Below are positions 22,903 through 30,582 of a stretch of DNA of 36,252 bases, piece by piece. A program made the translations under genes and the position numbers. The stretch lies in assembly GCF_016107395.1 (NCBI RefSeq), contig NZ_JAAIKO010000061.1, positions 1-36,252 on the forward strand. The letters are read 5' to 3'. Every line of letters begins with the position of its first letter. Within the stretch, counting starts at the first letter, position 1. The DNA comes from Streptomyces fildesensis. Its GTDB lineage: Bacteria; Actinomycetota; Actinomycetes; Streptomycetales; Streptomycetaceae. The notes beneath the pieces were generated by a model, which was not told where the DNA came from, searched no databases, and saw only the letters and a list, made by a program, of their open reading frames with translations.

Positions 22903-23751
22903 ATGACCGCTCGACACGTGGTCGTCGGCGTCGACGGCTCAGTCGTCGCCGTACGAGCCCTGGACGAGGCCGCGGCAGAAGCCGTCAGGCTGGGAACGGA
23001 TCTGGAGATCGTGTTCGCCGTCACCGACATCGATGAGGCGGGGCCGACCCTGAAGTCCGCCGTTGAACGGGTGCGTGAGCGGCACCCTGGTCTGCCGGTC
23101 AGCACCGTACCGGTGGTCGGGGATGCGGCCGAGGCGTTGCTGCGCAGGGGCCGTGTTGCTGCTCTGACCGTGGTCGGATCTCGCGGGTTGCCAGGTTTCG
23201 CGGGCCTGGTGCTCGGATCGGTGAGTCTGCGTCTGGCCGCACGCACGCTGAGCCCGCTCCTCGTCGTGCGGGGGGACCAGGTTTCGCGACCGGACGGCCC
23301 CGGCCCCGGCGGTGAGGTGCTGCTGGGCATCGAAAGCGACAACGACACCGACGCAGCGGCCTACGCCTTCGCCGAGGCCGCGCGCCGCGGATCACCCCTG
23401 CGCGTCCTGCACGCCTGGACCTATCGTCATCTGGCACCCGTCGGTCTTGCACCGGTCCCCACCCGGCGCGTTCAGGACGACATCGACCGTCGTTCACAGA
23501 ACGAGACCGCCGTGCCCGAACGCGTCGTGACATCGCTGCGCGATCAGTATCCCGAGGTCCCGGTACGGACCCGCGCAGTCCGCTCCGGGGCGGCGCACGC
23601 ACTGCTGGAGGCAACGGGCAACGCCGCTGTCATCGTGGTGGCCGCACACCGGCGCCAGGGCCGGCTGGGCCCTCAACTCGGCCCGGTCACCACAGCCTTA
23701 CTGCACCACGCCCGCTGCCCGGTCATCCTCGTTCCGATGGGGCCGGAGTAA
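22903..23751 (+). CDS. Tandem universal stress protein
   Basis: This 282-aa cytoplasmic protein has two UspA domains (about 1-128 and 135-281). Domain 1 opens HVVVGVDGS and has the ATP-binding GSRGLPGFAGLVLGSVS. Domain 2 ends RLGPQLGPVTTALLHHARCP, with less conserved phosphate-loop glycines. Tandem Usp proteins of this type are typical members of DosR/OsdR regulons and are linked to survival under low oxygen. It lies 59 bases after pflA on the same strand with its own strong AGGAGGAG ribosome-binding site, so it may be the third gene of the pfl operon. It starts at ATG 22903. Confidence 0.93.
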   Translation: MTARHVVVGVDGSVVAVRALDEAAAEAVRLGTDLEIVFAVTDIDEAGPTLKSAVERVRERHPGLPVSTVPVVGDAAEALLRRGRVAALTVVGSRGLPGFAGLVLGSVSLRLAARTLSPLLVVRGDQVSRPDGPGPGGEVLLGIESDNDTDAAAYAFAEAARRGSPLRVLHAWTYRHLAPVGLAPVPTRRVQDDIDRRSQNETAVPERVVTSLRDQYPEVPVRTRAVRSGAAHALLEATGNAAVIVVAAHRRQGRLGPQLGPVTTALLHHARCPVILVPMGPE

Positions 23752-23785
23752 GAGCCGAACGGTCCCACCCCGGGACGTTCGGCCC
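23752..23785. promoter_or_regulatory. Pair of DosR/OsdR-like boxes
   Basis: GAGCCGAACGGTCCC (23752-23766) and GGGACGTTCGGCCC (23772-23785) begin 20 bases apart. The second has a 12-of-14 dyad around the central TT and matches the middle pflB-region box exactly in reverse orientation. They lie 80-114 bases upstream of the GTG at 23866. Confidence 0.6.
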
Positions 23786-23865
23786 CGGGCACCACCGGTA
23801 CTGAGCGGCCGATGCTGGCGGAAGAGCGGCTGCGAGCGACAGCTGCCGATGAGGAGATGGCCATC

Positions 23866-24057
23866 GTGGAGACGACGCTGACGACCGATTTCTGGACACT
23901 GTTCGTCCTGCTGTTACTGGCCGCGCTGGCTGTGATCGCTGTCATGACGGTCGTATCGGAGACGCTCCTCGACAAGGTGAGCCGCCTCTGGGCGGCGGTG
24001 CGGACCCGCCGCTACACCCAGGGCAGACATCACCAGCTGCATCACGGACATCGCTGA
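23866..24057 (+). CDS. Small single-helix membrane protein
   Basis: This product is about 63 aa, with one strong membrane helix (FWTLFVLLLLAALAVIAVM, about residues 9-27) and a basic cytoplasmic tail rich in Arg and His. The GTG at 23866 is preferred because GAGGAG lies 9 bases upstream. The ATG at 23857 would sit directly on that site, and the ATG at 23812 lacks one. The family is unknown. Its upstream pair of DosR-like boxes and its own terminator at 24111 suggest a separately controlled gene of the low-oxygen set, perhaps a membrane-stress microprotein. Confidence 0.6.
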   Translation: METTLTTDFWTLFVLLLLAALAVIAVMTVVSETLLDKVSRLWAAVRTRRYTQGRHHQLHHGHR

Positions 24058-24110
24058 TGATTCGGGTGAGGTGTTGGAGCGACAAGCCCGCCCACAAAGC
24101 CACAGGATCC

Positions 24111-24142
24111 GAGAGACCGTCCGCAGGCGCGGGCGGTCTCTC
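24111..24142 (+). terminator. Terminator after the small membrane gene
   Basis: The 14-base arms 24111-24124 and 24129-24142 surround AGGC. The single imperfect pair is a U-G wobble on the plus-strand transcript, and TGTTT follows. Both fit termination of the plus-strand gene ending at 24057. Confidence 0.8.
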
Positions 24143-24177
24143 TGTTTCGCCTGGGCGAGAAGCGCCAACCCGCCCTC

Positions 24178-24204
24178 GAAGGACCCGGCCGTGGCGGGTC
24201 CTTC
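24178..24204 (-). terminator. Terminator after the metallo-beta-lactamase remnant
   Basis: GAAGGACCCG (24178-24187) and CGGGTCCTTC (24195-24204) form a perfect 10-bp stem around 7 bases. It lies 9 bases beyond the minus-strand stop at 24213. Confidence 0.8.
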
Positions 24205-24212
24205 CCGCACGG

Positions 24213-24900
24213 TCAGCGGACCAGAACGGCCTCCCCTGGCTTGGGTACGACGGTCGTCCAGCCCAATTCGTGGTCGATCCGGTCCCGGAGCGACGCGGCC
24301 GCGGACTCCTCGCCGTCGACCAGGTAGGTGGTGTGCGGGGGCGGGGCTCCGCGCAGCCAGTCGATGATCTGTCCGGCATCGGCGTGGGCGGAGAAGTACG
24401 GCACGTCGGCGACCTCCGCCCGTACGGGGATGTACTCGCCGAACATCTTGAGGGCGGGAACGCCGTCCACCAGGTCGCGGGCCCGGGTGCCGGCGGCCGC
24501 GAAGCCGACGATGACGACGGCGTTGCGGGGGTCGGGCAGGAGCCGGTGCAGGTGGTGCAGGACACGGCCTCCCGTGGCCATGCCGGCCGAGGACGATGAC
24601 GGCGGGACCGCTGGTGTTGTTGTCGATGGACTCCTGGACGGCGCGGGCCGCCAGGAACGGCTCGGGACTGATCGCGGCCTCGCCCTGGGCGAGGATCTCG
24701 GGCCGCAACTCGGGGGAGCCGGAGCACAGGGCGTCCCGGTAGACGTCCAGGGCGGCCAGCGCCATGGGGCTGTCGACGTAGACGGGGACGGAGGAAGGCA
24801 GGATTCCGTCCCGGCGCAGATCGGCGAGCTCGTGGAGGACGATCTCGGTGCGATCGATCGCGAAGGCGGGGACGACGACGGTGGCCGGATCCGATCGTTC
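24213..24900 (-). pseudogene. Beta-CASP metallo-beta-lactamase gene, 5'-truncated and frameshifted
   Basis: The minus strand encodes the C-terminal half of a beta-CASP/RMMBL hydrolase: VVVPAFAIDRTEIVL, then VPVYVDSPMALAALDVY, and a tail with FSAHADAGQIIDWL and GEAVLVR before the stop. The N-terminal half with the HxHxDH zinc site is absent. Sequence beyond about 24900 has no relation to the family, and the promoter region of a regulator begins there. A frameshift at about 24585-24600 interrupts the conserved VIVSSAGMATGGRV stretch, consistent with loss of two bases. Relatives are often encoded beside universal stress proteins in Streptomyces. It cannot be a working nuclease or hydrolase. Confidence 0.8.
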
Positions 24901-24947
24901 CAGTCGAGGATCGGCTCCCGGCGCGGGTGGACCTCGCGGCTGGCAGA

Positions 24948-25673
24948 GTGGACCATTCGGTGGGAACCTCGGAACAGGCTGGCGAGATCCGGGTCGTCGT
25001 GGCCGACCGGCGCCGCTCGGTCGCTGAGGTCCTTGCGCTGGGGCTGCGACAGGTGGGAATGGTCGGCAGTGCGGTAACCGGGATGAAGGCGGCCTGCCGA
25101 GCAGCGGGGGATGACCGCGCGGACGTGGTCGTGGCGGACATCGGCCCGTTGGCCTCGCCCGGCCTGGCTGTGGCCGTGTCGCCGTGGCCGGGCCGGCTGG
25201 CCGTGCCCCTCATCGTGCTCAGCGACGGCACCAGGGCCGACGATCTCGCCTGTGCCGCGATCCGTTCCGGTGTTCGCGGCTGGGTTTCCAAGGACAGCTC
25301 CATGCAGCATCTGCTCGCCGTCATCAGGGGTGTGCAGCGCGGCGAGACCTGGATTCCGCCGCCCCTGCTCACCCGGGTGCTCGCTGAACTGGTGACCATG
25401 CGTGATGGGATGGAGGAGGACACCGGGCGTTTGGCGAACCTCACCGCTCGCGAGCGCGAGGTGCTGGGTTGCCTCTCCGCCGGGATGAGTCGATCGGAGA
25501 TCGGGCGGCGCCTCTTCCTGTCGACGAACACGGTACGCACGCACGTGCAGAATCTGATGATCAAACTCGACGTCCACTCCTCGGTTGCCGCCGTGGCACT
25601 GGCCCACCGGGCCAGCATGCCGAACTCGTTGCCGGTACCGGAGGAGGATCCGGGAGAACGACGCCGGGCCTGA
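24948..25673 (+). CDS. NarL/LuxR-family response regulator
   Basis: The product is about 241 aa. The N-terminal receiver-like domain (about 15-130) has its likely phospho-acceptor Asp in VVVADIG, the switch Ser in LIVLSDGT and the conserved Lys in GWVSKDSS. The acidic pocket has only one Asp (VVVADRRR), so phosphorylation may be atypical. The C-terminal LuxR helix-turn-helix (about 160-225) has LTAREREVLGCLSAGMS, then IGRRLFLSTNTVRTHVQNL. Start codons GTG 24927, 24948 and 24960 are all possible, none with a strong ribosome-binding site. No kinase gene is adjacent. It is the only DosR-type candidate in the window for control of the fermentation genes. A weak box-like GGACCATTCGGTGG overlaps its start. 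Confidence 0.85.
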   Translation: MDHSVGTSEQAGEIRVVVADRRRSVAEVLALGLRQVGMVGSAVTGMKAACRAAGDDRADVVVADIGPLASPGLAVAVSPWPGRLAVPLIVLSDGTRADDLACAAIRSGVRGWVSKDSSMQHLLAVIRGVQRGETWIPPPLLTRVLAELVTMRDGMEEDTGRLANLTAREREVLGCLSAGMSRSEIGRRLFLSTNTVRTHVQNLMIKLDVHSSVAAVALAHRASMPNSLPVPEEDPGERRRA

Positions 25674-25706
25674 GACGCGATCCGCAACTCGTTGTGGACG
25701 GCCGCC

Positions 25707-27926
25707 CTATGACGAAGGCGCCGCGCGCGTGGAGGAATCGGTCACGCCGGAGGCCGCGGGCGAGCCATGTGGTGAGGGCTCGGGTACGTGCAGGCTGCCG
25801 TAACGCTCCATCCGCTGCCAGCGCAGCCGCGATCCCGCGATCGCGGTCGCCACCGACTGGATGACGACGAGGTACATCAACTGCCGGTAGACGAACTGCT
25901 GCAGAGGCAGACTCCACAGCGCCCCCGGTCGTTCGTCGTCCAGGCGGAAGGCGTACAGAGCCATTGCGGTCTGCAGCGCGAGGAAGCCGAGCCAGAGGGC
26001 CAGGATGCGTTGAGGGTCCAGGAAGATCAGGCCGTAGACAGCGAAGATGTCGACGACGGGGGCGAGCAGGGGCAGCAGAACCTGGAAGAGCAACAGATAC
26101 ATCAGACCGCGGCGGCCCAGCTTGCCCGCCGCCCGGGTCTGCACCAGGGCGCCGCGGTGCTTCCACATTGCTTGCAGGGTGCCGTAGCACCAGCGGTAGC
26201 GCTGCCGCCAGAGCGCACGCAGGGAGGCCGGCGCCTCGGTCCAGGCGATGGCGTCCTCCTGGTACACCACCCGCCAGCCCTCGCGGCACAGGGCCATGGT
26301 GAGGTCCGTGTCCTCGGCGAGGGTGTCCTCACTGACACCGCCGATGCGCAGGAGCGCGGAGCGGCGGAACGCGCCGACGGCTCCTGGAACGGTTGGCATG
26401 CATTCGGCGAGGTCGAACAGGCGGCGGTCGAGGTTGAAGCCGACGACGTACTCGATGTGCTGCCAGCGGCCGAGCAGTCCGCCGCGGTTGATCACCTTCG
26501 CGTTGCCGGAGACCGCTCCGATCCGGGAGTCGGCGAACGGCTGCACCAGCATGCGGGCGGCATCAGGTTCGAAGACGGTGTCGCCGTCGACCATGACCAG
26601 GAGCTCGTGTGAGGCGGCAGCGATTCCGGTGTTGAGGGCTGCCGGCTTGCCGGCGTTCTGCTGCCGGATGACCCGCACATAGGGAAGGCGGAGCGACTCC
26701 ACGAGGTCGGCGGTGCCGTCGGTGGAGCCGTCGTCGACCACGATGATCTCGACGGGATGGTCGGAGGCGAGCAACGAGCGGACCGCGGCCTCGATGCCCG
26801 CGCTCTCGTTGTAGGCGGGCACGATGATGCTGACGGGTGCGGTGACCGGTCGCCCCCAGCCGGTGCCCCGTAGCCGGACGTGCCGCCGGGCGGCGATGAG
26901 CACGGCGATGGCGCGCAGCACGGCGAGCGCGCCTGCCGCGTACAGCAGCCAGCCGAGCAAGGTCAGCGCCCAGGCGCTGCCGTCCAGCGCCCCGATGAGA
27001 CCGACGCCCAGCCAGTGGTCCTTGCCGGCGGCGGGGTTCATGACTTGCGGGATCCCGACGGCGTCGCCGACCGTGGTCACGGTGAATCCACGGGCCGCCA
27101 TCAGGGGGAGCAGACGGTCGAGGGCGGCCACGCTCTGGGACCGGTCGCCGCCGGCATCGTGCATGAGCAGAATCCGGCCGGCGCTTCCGTGCGGTGTGGC
27201 GTTGGTGACGATCCGGTCGACGCCGGGGCGCTGCCAGTCCTCGCTGTCCTGCGTGGTCAGTACGGTCAGATAGCCGGCGTCGCCGGCCGCCAGGACCGTG
27301 TCCCAGTCCCGGTCGTTGAGCGCCTCGTTGACCGAGGAGTAGGGGGGCCGCAGCAGTGAGCTGGTGTGTCCGGTGGCGCCGGCCAGGGCGAGTTGGGCTT
27401 CGCGCAATTCGAGGGTGCGCTGCCAGCCCGGGATCGACCCGAGGTCGGCGTGGGTGAAGGTGTGAATGCCGATCTGGTGCCCCTCGGCGAGGATGCGCCG
27501 AACCAGCGCCGGGTGGGCGGCGACCTGGGTGCCCACGACGAAGAACGTGGCATGGACGTGGTTGCGGCGCAGCACGTCCAGGATCTTCGGCGTCCAGGTC
27601 GGGTCGGGGCCGTCGTCGAACGTGAGGGCGATGGTGTGCGCCCGAGGGCGAGCGGTGCGGGCCGGTACGGCCGCGCTGTCGATCACCGGGCCGCCATGAG
27701 CGACGGCAGCGGGTACGCGTTCCGCGGCACCGCCGTCAGCGCGGGCCGCGTCGTCACTGATACCGAACATGTGCTGGGTGTAGCCCTGGATGAGGAGTGC
27801 GGCGCAGAGTGTGAGGATCAGGACCGTCAGCAGCAGCCAGTGGGTGCGCAGCGGTGTGGCGCGGACAACGCCGCGGCGTCCCCGGCGTCTTCGTGAGCGG
27901 GTGGAAGCGGCGGAGGCGTGCGTCAT
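25707..27926 (-). CDS. Polysaccharide deacetylase/family 2 glycosyltransferase fusion
   Basis: This 739-aa membrane enzyme has one N-terminal helix (about 29-47). An extracytoplasmic NodB deacetylase follows (about 95-290, metal motif TFDDGPDP at 102-109 and His155/His159 in HTFTH). Next come a helix pair (about 315-350) and a processive GT2 domain (about 362-590) with DDGSTDGT, DGDT, EDTDL and QRYRW motifs. C-terminal membrane helices complete it. It resembles chitin/hyaluronan-synthase-like and PgaC-type enzymes fused to a deacetylase. It probably makes and partly deacetylates an N-acetylhexosamine surface polymer. The polymer is inferred, not shown. It starts at ATG 27926, 57 bases after an upstream membrane-protein gene in the same operon. 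Confidence 0.93.
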   Translation of the reverse strand: MTHASAASTRSRRRRGRRGVVRATPLRTHWLLLTVLILTLCAALLIQGYTQHMFGISDDAARADGGAAERVPAAVAHGGPVIDSAAVPARTARPRAHTIALTFDDGPDPTWTPKILDVLRRNHVHATFFVVGTQVAAHPALVRRILAEGHQIGIHTFTHADLGSIPGWQRTLELREAQLALAGATGHTSSLLRPPYSSVNEALNDRDWDTVLAAGDAGYLTVLTTQDSEDWQRPGVDRIVTNATPHGSAGRILLMHDAGGDRSQSVAALDRLLPLMAARGFTVTTVGDAVGIPQVMNPAAGKDHWLGVGLIGALDGSAWALTLLGWLLYAAGALAVLRAIAVLIAARRHVRLRGTGWGRPVTAPVSIIVPAYNESAGIEAAVRSLLASDHPVEIIVVDDGSTDGTADLVESLRLPYVRVIRQQNAGKPAALNTGIAAASHELLVMVDGDTVFEPDAARMLVQPFADSRIGAVSGNAKVINRGGLLGRWQHIEYVVGFNLDRRLFDLAECMPTVPGAVGAFRRSALLRIGGVSEDTLAEDTDLTMALCREGWRVVYQEDAIAWTEAPASLRALWRQRYRWCYGTLQAMWKHRGALVQTRAAGKLGRRGLMYLLLFQVLLPLLAPVVDIFAVYGLIFLDPQRILALWLGFLALQTAMALYAFRLDDERPGALWSLPLQQFVYRQLMYLVVIQSVATAIAGSRLRWQRMERYGSLHVPEPSPHGSPAASGVTDSSTRAAPSS

Positions 27927-27955
27927 GTCGGGGTGCTCTCTTCGCGGCGGTGAAG

Positions 27956-27988
27956 GGATTCCGGAGTTACCTGGATTCCAGAGTTATC
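27956..27988. repeat. Tandem imperfect direct repeat between two operon genes
   Basis: GGATTCCGGAGTTACC (27956-27971) is followed one base later by GGATTCCAGAGTTATC (27973-27988), 14 of 16 identical with a 17-base period. It spans the upstream gene's stop codon and ends 30 bases before the deacetylase/glycosyltransferase start. It could be a regulator site or a local duplication. Confidence 0.55.
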
Positions 27989-28550
27989 CGTGGCCGCGGC
28001 CGGTATGGGTGGGGACGGGATGCGTGGCCGTGCTCTTGCCGTGGCTCACTGTGGCGGTGGGGGTCGCCGCTGTCCGGGGGGCACTGGGAGATACGCCTGA
28101 CGAAGGCGACGTGCCCGGGGTTATGGCCATGGCAGGCGGAGCGGTCGTGGACCCGTGGGACGAGCCGGTGCCCGGCGTGCGGGATTCCGTGCCGGTGGCC
28201 GGTTTGCCGCCTGCCGCGGTTGTGGCGTCCGGTCCTGGGCTCGAGACGCCGGCCGGGTGGTTGCCGGCCTCGGGCAGTGGAAGGTACGGAGAGGAAACGG
28301 TCGGCCCGCCGAGGGCGGCACTCAGCAGCAGTGCGACGTACCCAACGGCTGGTATGACCAGGAATCTCCCGACGCGCCGAACTCGACGCTGCCGACGTCC
28401 GGAAGCGTCGAGAAACACCGGCCGAGTGGCGGCATGGCTGTGCCTGGCGTGGCGCGCGGGGACGTCGACCGTCGTCGTATCGGTACCGGATGTGGGGTGC
28501 ACGGTCGCGCACCATACAAGGCGCGGTGGCTTGTTGACGAGGGTCTGCAT
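27984..28550 (-). CDS. Single-pass membrane protein with Pro/Ser/Thr-rich tail
   Basis: The product is up to 188 aa. A basic cytoplasmic segment (FLDASGRRQRRVRRVG) precedes one membrane helix (FLVIPAVGYVALLLSAALGG). A long, low-complexity extracytoplasmic tail rich in Thr, Ser, Pro and Gly follows. Similar short proteins accompany deacetylase/glycosyltransferase fusions in Streptomyces, which suggests a partner or anchor for polymer export. This is inferred from context. The start is uncertain: ATG 28550 overlaps an AT-rich palindrome, and GTG 28502 has no clear ribosome-binding site. The frame is open further upstream, but into the divergent gene. Confidence 0.65.
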   Translation of the reverse strand: MQTLVNKPPRLVWCATVHPTSGTDTTTVDVPARHARHSHAATRPVFLDASGRRQRRVRRVGRFLVIPAVGYVALLLSAALGGPTVSSPYLPLPEAGNHPAGVSSPGPDATTAAGGKPATGTESRTPGTGSSHGSTTAPPAMAITPGTSPSSGVSPSAPRTAATPTATVSHGKSTATHPVPTHTGRGHG

Positions 28551-28565
28551 ATTTCGGATATATGC
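28547..28565. promoter_or_regulatory. AT-rich palindrome, candidate promoter/operator
   Basis: GCATAT (28547-28552) and ATATGC (28560-28565) flank 7 bases. It is one of the most AT-rich spots in the window, between divergent genes, and it overlaps one possible start codon of the minus-strand membrane protein. Either the protein starts lower (28502) or the transcript is nearly leaderless. Confidence 0.4.
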
Positions 28566-28679
28566 CGTTGCGGTGACCGGAGTGCTCTGCTCGGTGTGAC
28601 GTTTTCGCGGTGTGATGCGCCCCCCGTATGAGCCGCGCGAACCGTGCGCGAGGCAGAGCCCGACCAACGGAGGGACATG

Positions 28680-29099
28680 ATGGAGAATCCCGTGCGAAAC
28701 CCGCCGGTGACCGTACTCGGTCCCCGCCTCGCAGCCGACATCGTGGCGATTGTGCGGGAAGGGTCCAGGATCCGGCTGGATTACTCGCCGCAGAGTCTGG
28801 CGCTGGTGGACCGGGCCATCGAGGGCATTCGACGGGAGAATCCGCCCGCCCAGGCGGTGACCCGAACGCTCCTGGGCTTCGGTGCCTACACCGGAGAGGT
28901 GCTGGTACGCGGGGCGAGAGCCGGCTGGGTGGACTTCGATGCCCACCAGCGCGATACATTCGGGCAGCCCTTCGGGATCCGGACTCCTGACGGGCGGGTA
29001 TGGAATCCGCTGGGCAAGGCGGTCAAGCGGTTCGAGAACGGACCGCAGCACAGCTTGCGTCTCTTCTATCTCGCGGTGGTGGGCCAGGCACAGGTGTGA
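28680..29099 (+). CDS. Hypothetical protein, 139 aa
   Basis: This soluble protein has no signal or membrane segment. The mid-region reads FGAYTGEVLVRGARAGWVDF, and the C-terminal part VWNPLGKAVKRFENG then LRLFYLAVVG. This layout recalls DUF3806-like proteins, but I am not sure of it. The ATG at 28680 is chosen over 28677 because GGAGG lies 6 bases before it. It precedes an ECF sigma factor gene by 82 bases on the same strand and may be its cotranscribed neighbour. Confidence 0.65.
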   Translation: MENPVRNPPVTVLGPRLAADIVAIVREGSRIRLDYSPQSLALVDRAIEGIRRENPPAQAVTRTLLGFGAYTGEVLVRGARAGWVDFDAHQRDTFGQPFGIRTPDGRVWNPLGKAVKRFENGPQHSLRLFYLAVVGQAQV

Positions 29100-29181
29100 C
29101 GCCCGCCCTACCGCGAGTCGGAGGACGTCCTTCGGCGGATGAAGATGTTGCACGGTGTCGGCGAGCGCGAAGAGGATTGCA

Positions 29182-29772
29182 GTGGGCAAGGCGGAGGTGC
29201 GCCGACGCAGCAGGATGGATGACGGGGAGCTGGGCGATGCCGTCGCTCAGGCCCGCGGTGGCGACGAAGCCGCCTTCGGCATCGTCTACCGCGAGATCCA
29301 TCCCATGCTTCTGGGATACCTGCGCGGCCTGGTCGGTGAGGATGCCGAGGACATCGCGTCGGAGGCCTGGCACGACATCGTCCGCGACTTCGGCGCGTTC
29401 CGCGGCGACGGAGAGCGCTTCCGGGGTTGGGCGGCGGTCATAGCCCGGCACCGCGCCCTGGACCACCTGCGAAGGATCAGGGTCCGCCCCCGCACGTCCG
29501 GGTTCGACGAGCGAACCAAAGAGCCCTTGACCTTGCAGGACACGGAGGGCGTGGCCCTGGAGAATCTGTCCACCGAGCGCGCGCTGACCCTGATCGCCGA
29601 ACTGCCCCAGGAGCAGGCCGAAGCCGTGCTGCTGCGAGTGGTGCTCGGGCTCAATGGGCCGATGGCGGCGAAGGTCCTGGGCAAGCGCCCGGGTGCGGTG
29701 CGAACCGCGTCCCACCGGGGTCTGAAATACCTGTCGGAGCGCCTCAACGGCGCTGGGAGAAATGACGAATGA
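29182..29772 (+). CDS. ECF RNA polymerase sigma factor
   Basis: This 196-aa sigma-70 family factor directs RNA polymerase to a small promoter set. The sigma-2 region is at about 20-90 (AFGIVYREIHPMLLGYLRGLVG, then EDIASEAWHDIVRDF and FRGWAAVIARHRALDHLRR). The sigma-4 helix-turn-helix is at about 130-185 (LPQEQAEAVLLRVVLGL, then AAKVLGKRPGAVRTASHRGLKYL). The GTG at 29182 is preferred, with AGAGGA 5 bases upstream; GTG 29155 is an alternative. The stop overlaps the next gene by 4 bases, typical of a sigma/anti-sigma pair. Confidence 0.92.
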   Translation: MGKAEVRRRSRMDDGELGDAVAQARGGDEAAFGIVYREIHPMLLGYLRGLVGEDAEDIASEAWHDIVRDFGAFRGDGERFRGWAAVIARHRALDHLRRIRVRPRTSGFDERTKEPLTLQDTEGVALENLSTERALTLIAELPQEQAEAVLLRVVLGLNGPMAAKVLGKRPGAVRTASHRGLKYLSERLNGAGRNDE

Positions 29773-30512
29773 ACGACTTCCGAGAACACGATGGATGGCT
29801 GGACGCGGCCGTCGCAGAGCGGCTGCTCAGCGGACAGGACATCGCGGAAGCCGACAGCCGGGCAGCCGACCTCACCCGGCTTCTCACGGTGGCGGCGAAG
29901 CCGCTCCCTGTGGACAGCGCGCGCGAACATGCGGCACTGGCGGCCTTCCGGCAAGCCCGGGACAGCCCCGTTGGGCGTGGCCTTCGGCGCCGAACCTTCA
30001 GGTCGCGGCCCGTCAAGGTCCTGGCTGGAGGCATAGCCGCGGTCTTCGTGCTCGGCGGGGTGGCCATCGCGGCGCAGACCGGGAACCTTCCCCTGCCGTT
30101 CCACCCCGGTGCCGCCACCTCAGGTCCTGTGCCGTCCACTGCCACTGTCCCCGGCAATCACGGCGCCGTAGCCCCCCACCCGAGCGGCACCCCCAGCTCT
30201 TCCGCGGCCACCGGCTCGTCCCACACGCCTGTGCCACCCGCGCAACCCTCCTTGCCTGCAGCGGTCACTTCTCCGGCACCGGCGGGCCAGGACGTGAAGG
30301 GACTGTGCGAGAAGTACGTCCAAGCGACAGATCGCGGTCAGTCCCTGGAGTCTCGCTCCGGGGCCCGGCTCGAGCAGGCGGCCGGCGGAAAGAGCGAAGT
30401 CGACGCCTACTGTGCACGGCTGCTCGGTAGGGCCGCTGCTCATGGCAAGTCCCCAGCCTCGCCGACGCCACCGTCCTCTCGACCGACCGGGCCGCCCACC
30501 CCTCGGAGGTGA
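29769..30512 (+). CDS. Membrane-anchored partner (putative anti-sigma factor) of the ECF sigma
   Basis: This 247-aa protein has a cytoplasmic N-terminal domain (about 1-80, WLDAAVAERLLSGQD...), one membrane helix (VLAGGIAAVFVLGGVAIAA, about 83-101) and a Pro/Ser/Thr-rich extracytoplasmic tail with a small domain around GLCEKYVQATDRG and DAYCARLLG. No zinc-binding HxxxCxxC motif is present, so it is not a ZAS-type anti-sigma factor. Translational coupling (ATGA overlap) to the sigma gene and the single-pass topology support an anti-sigma role. This is inferred. A strong terminator follows. Confidence 0.78.
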   Translation: MNDFREHDGWLDAAVAERLLSGQDIAEADSRAADLTRLLTVAAKPLPVDSAREHAALAAFRQARDSPVGRGLRRRTFRSRPVKVLAGGIAAVFVLGGVAIAAQTGNLPLPFHPGAATSGPVPSTATVPGNHGAVAPHPSGTPSSSAATGSSHTPVPPAQPSLPAAVTSPAPAGQDVKGLCEKYVQATDRGQSLESRSGARLEQAAGGKSEVDAYCARLLGRAAAHGKSPASPTPPSSRPTGPPTPRR

Positions 30513-30524
30513 CCGGGCGGACGA

Positions 30525-30558
30525 CCGGGCCGGAGGGTGTGGAGACCCTCCGGCCCGG
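30525..30558. terminator. Bidirectional terminator between converging genes
   Basis: A perfect 14-bp stem (30525-30538 with 30545-30558) surrounds a 6-base loop. It lies 12 bases after the anti-sigma-like gene and 24 bases beyond the minus-strand protease stop. Confidence 0.88.
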
Positions 30559-30582
30559 AGCGATACTGACTGGCTGAGAGGT

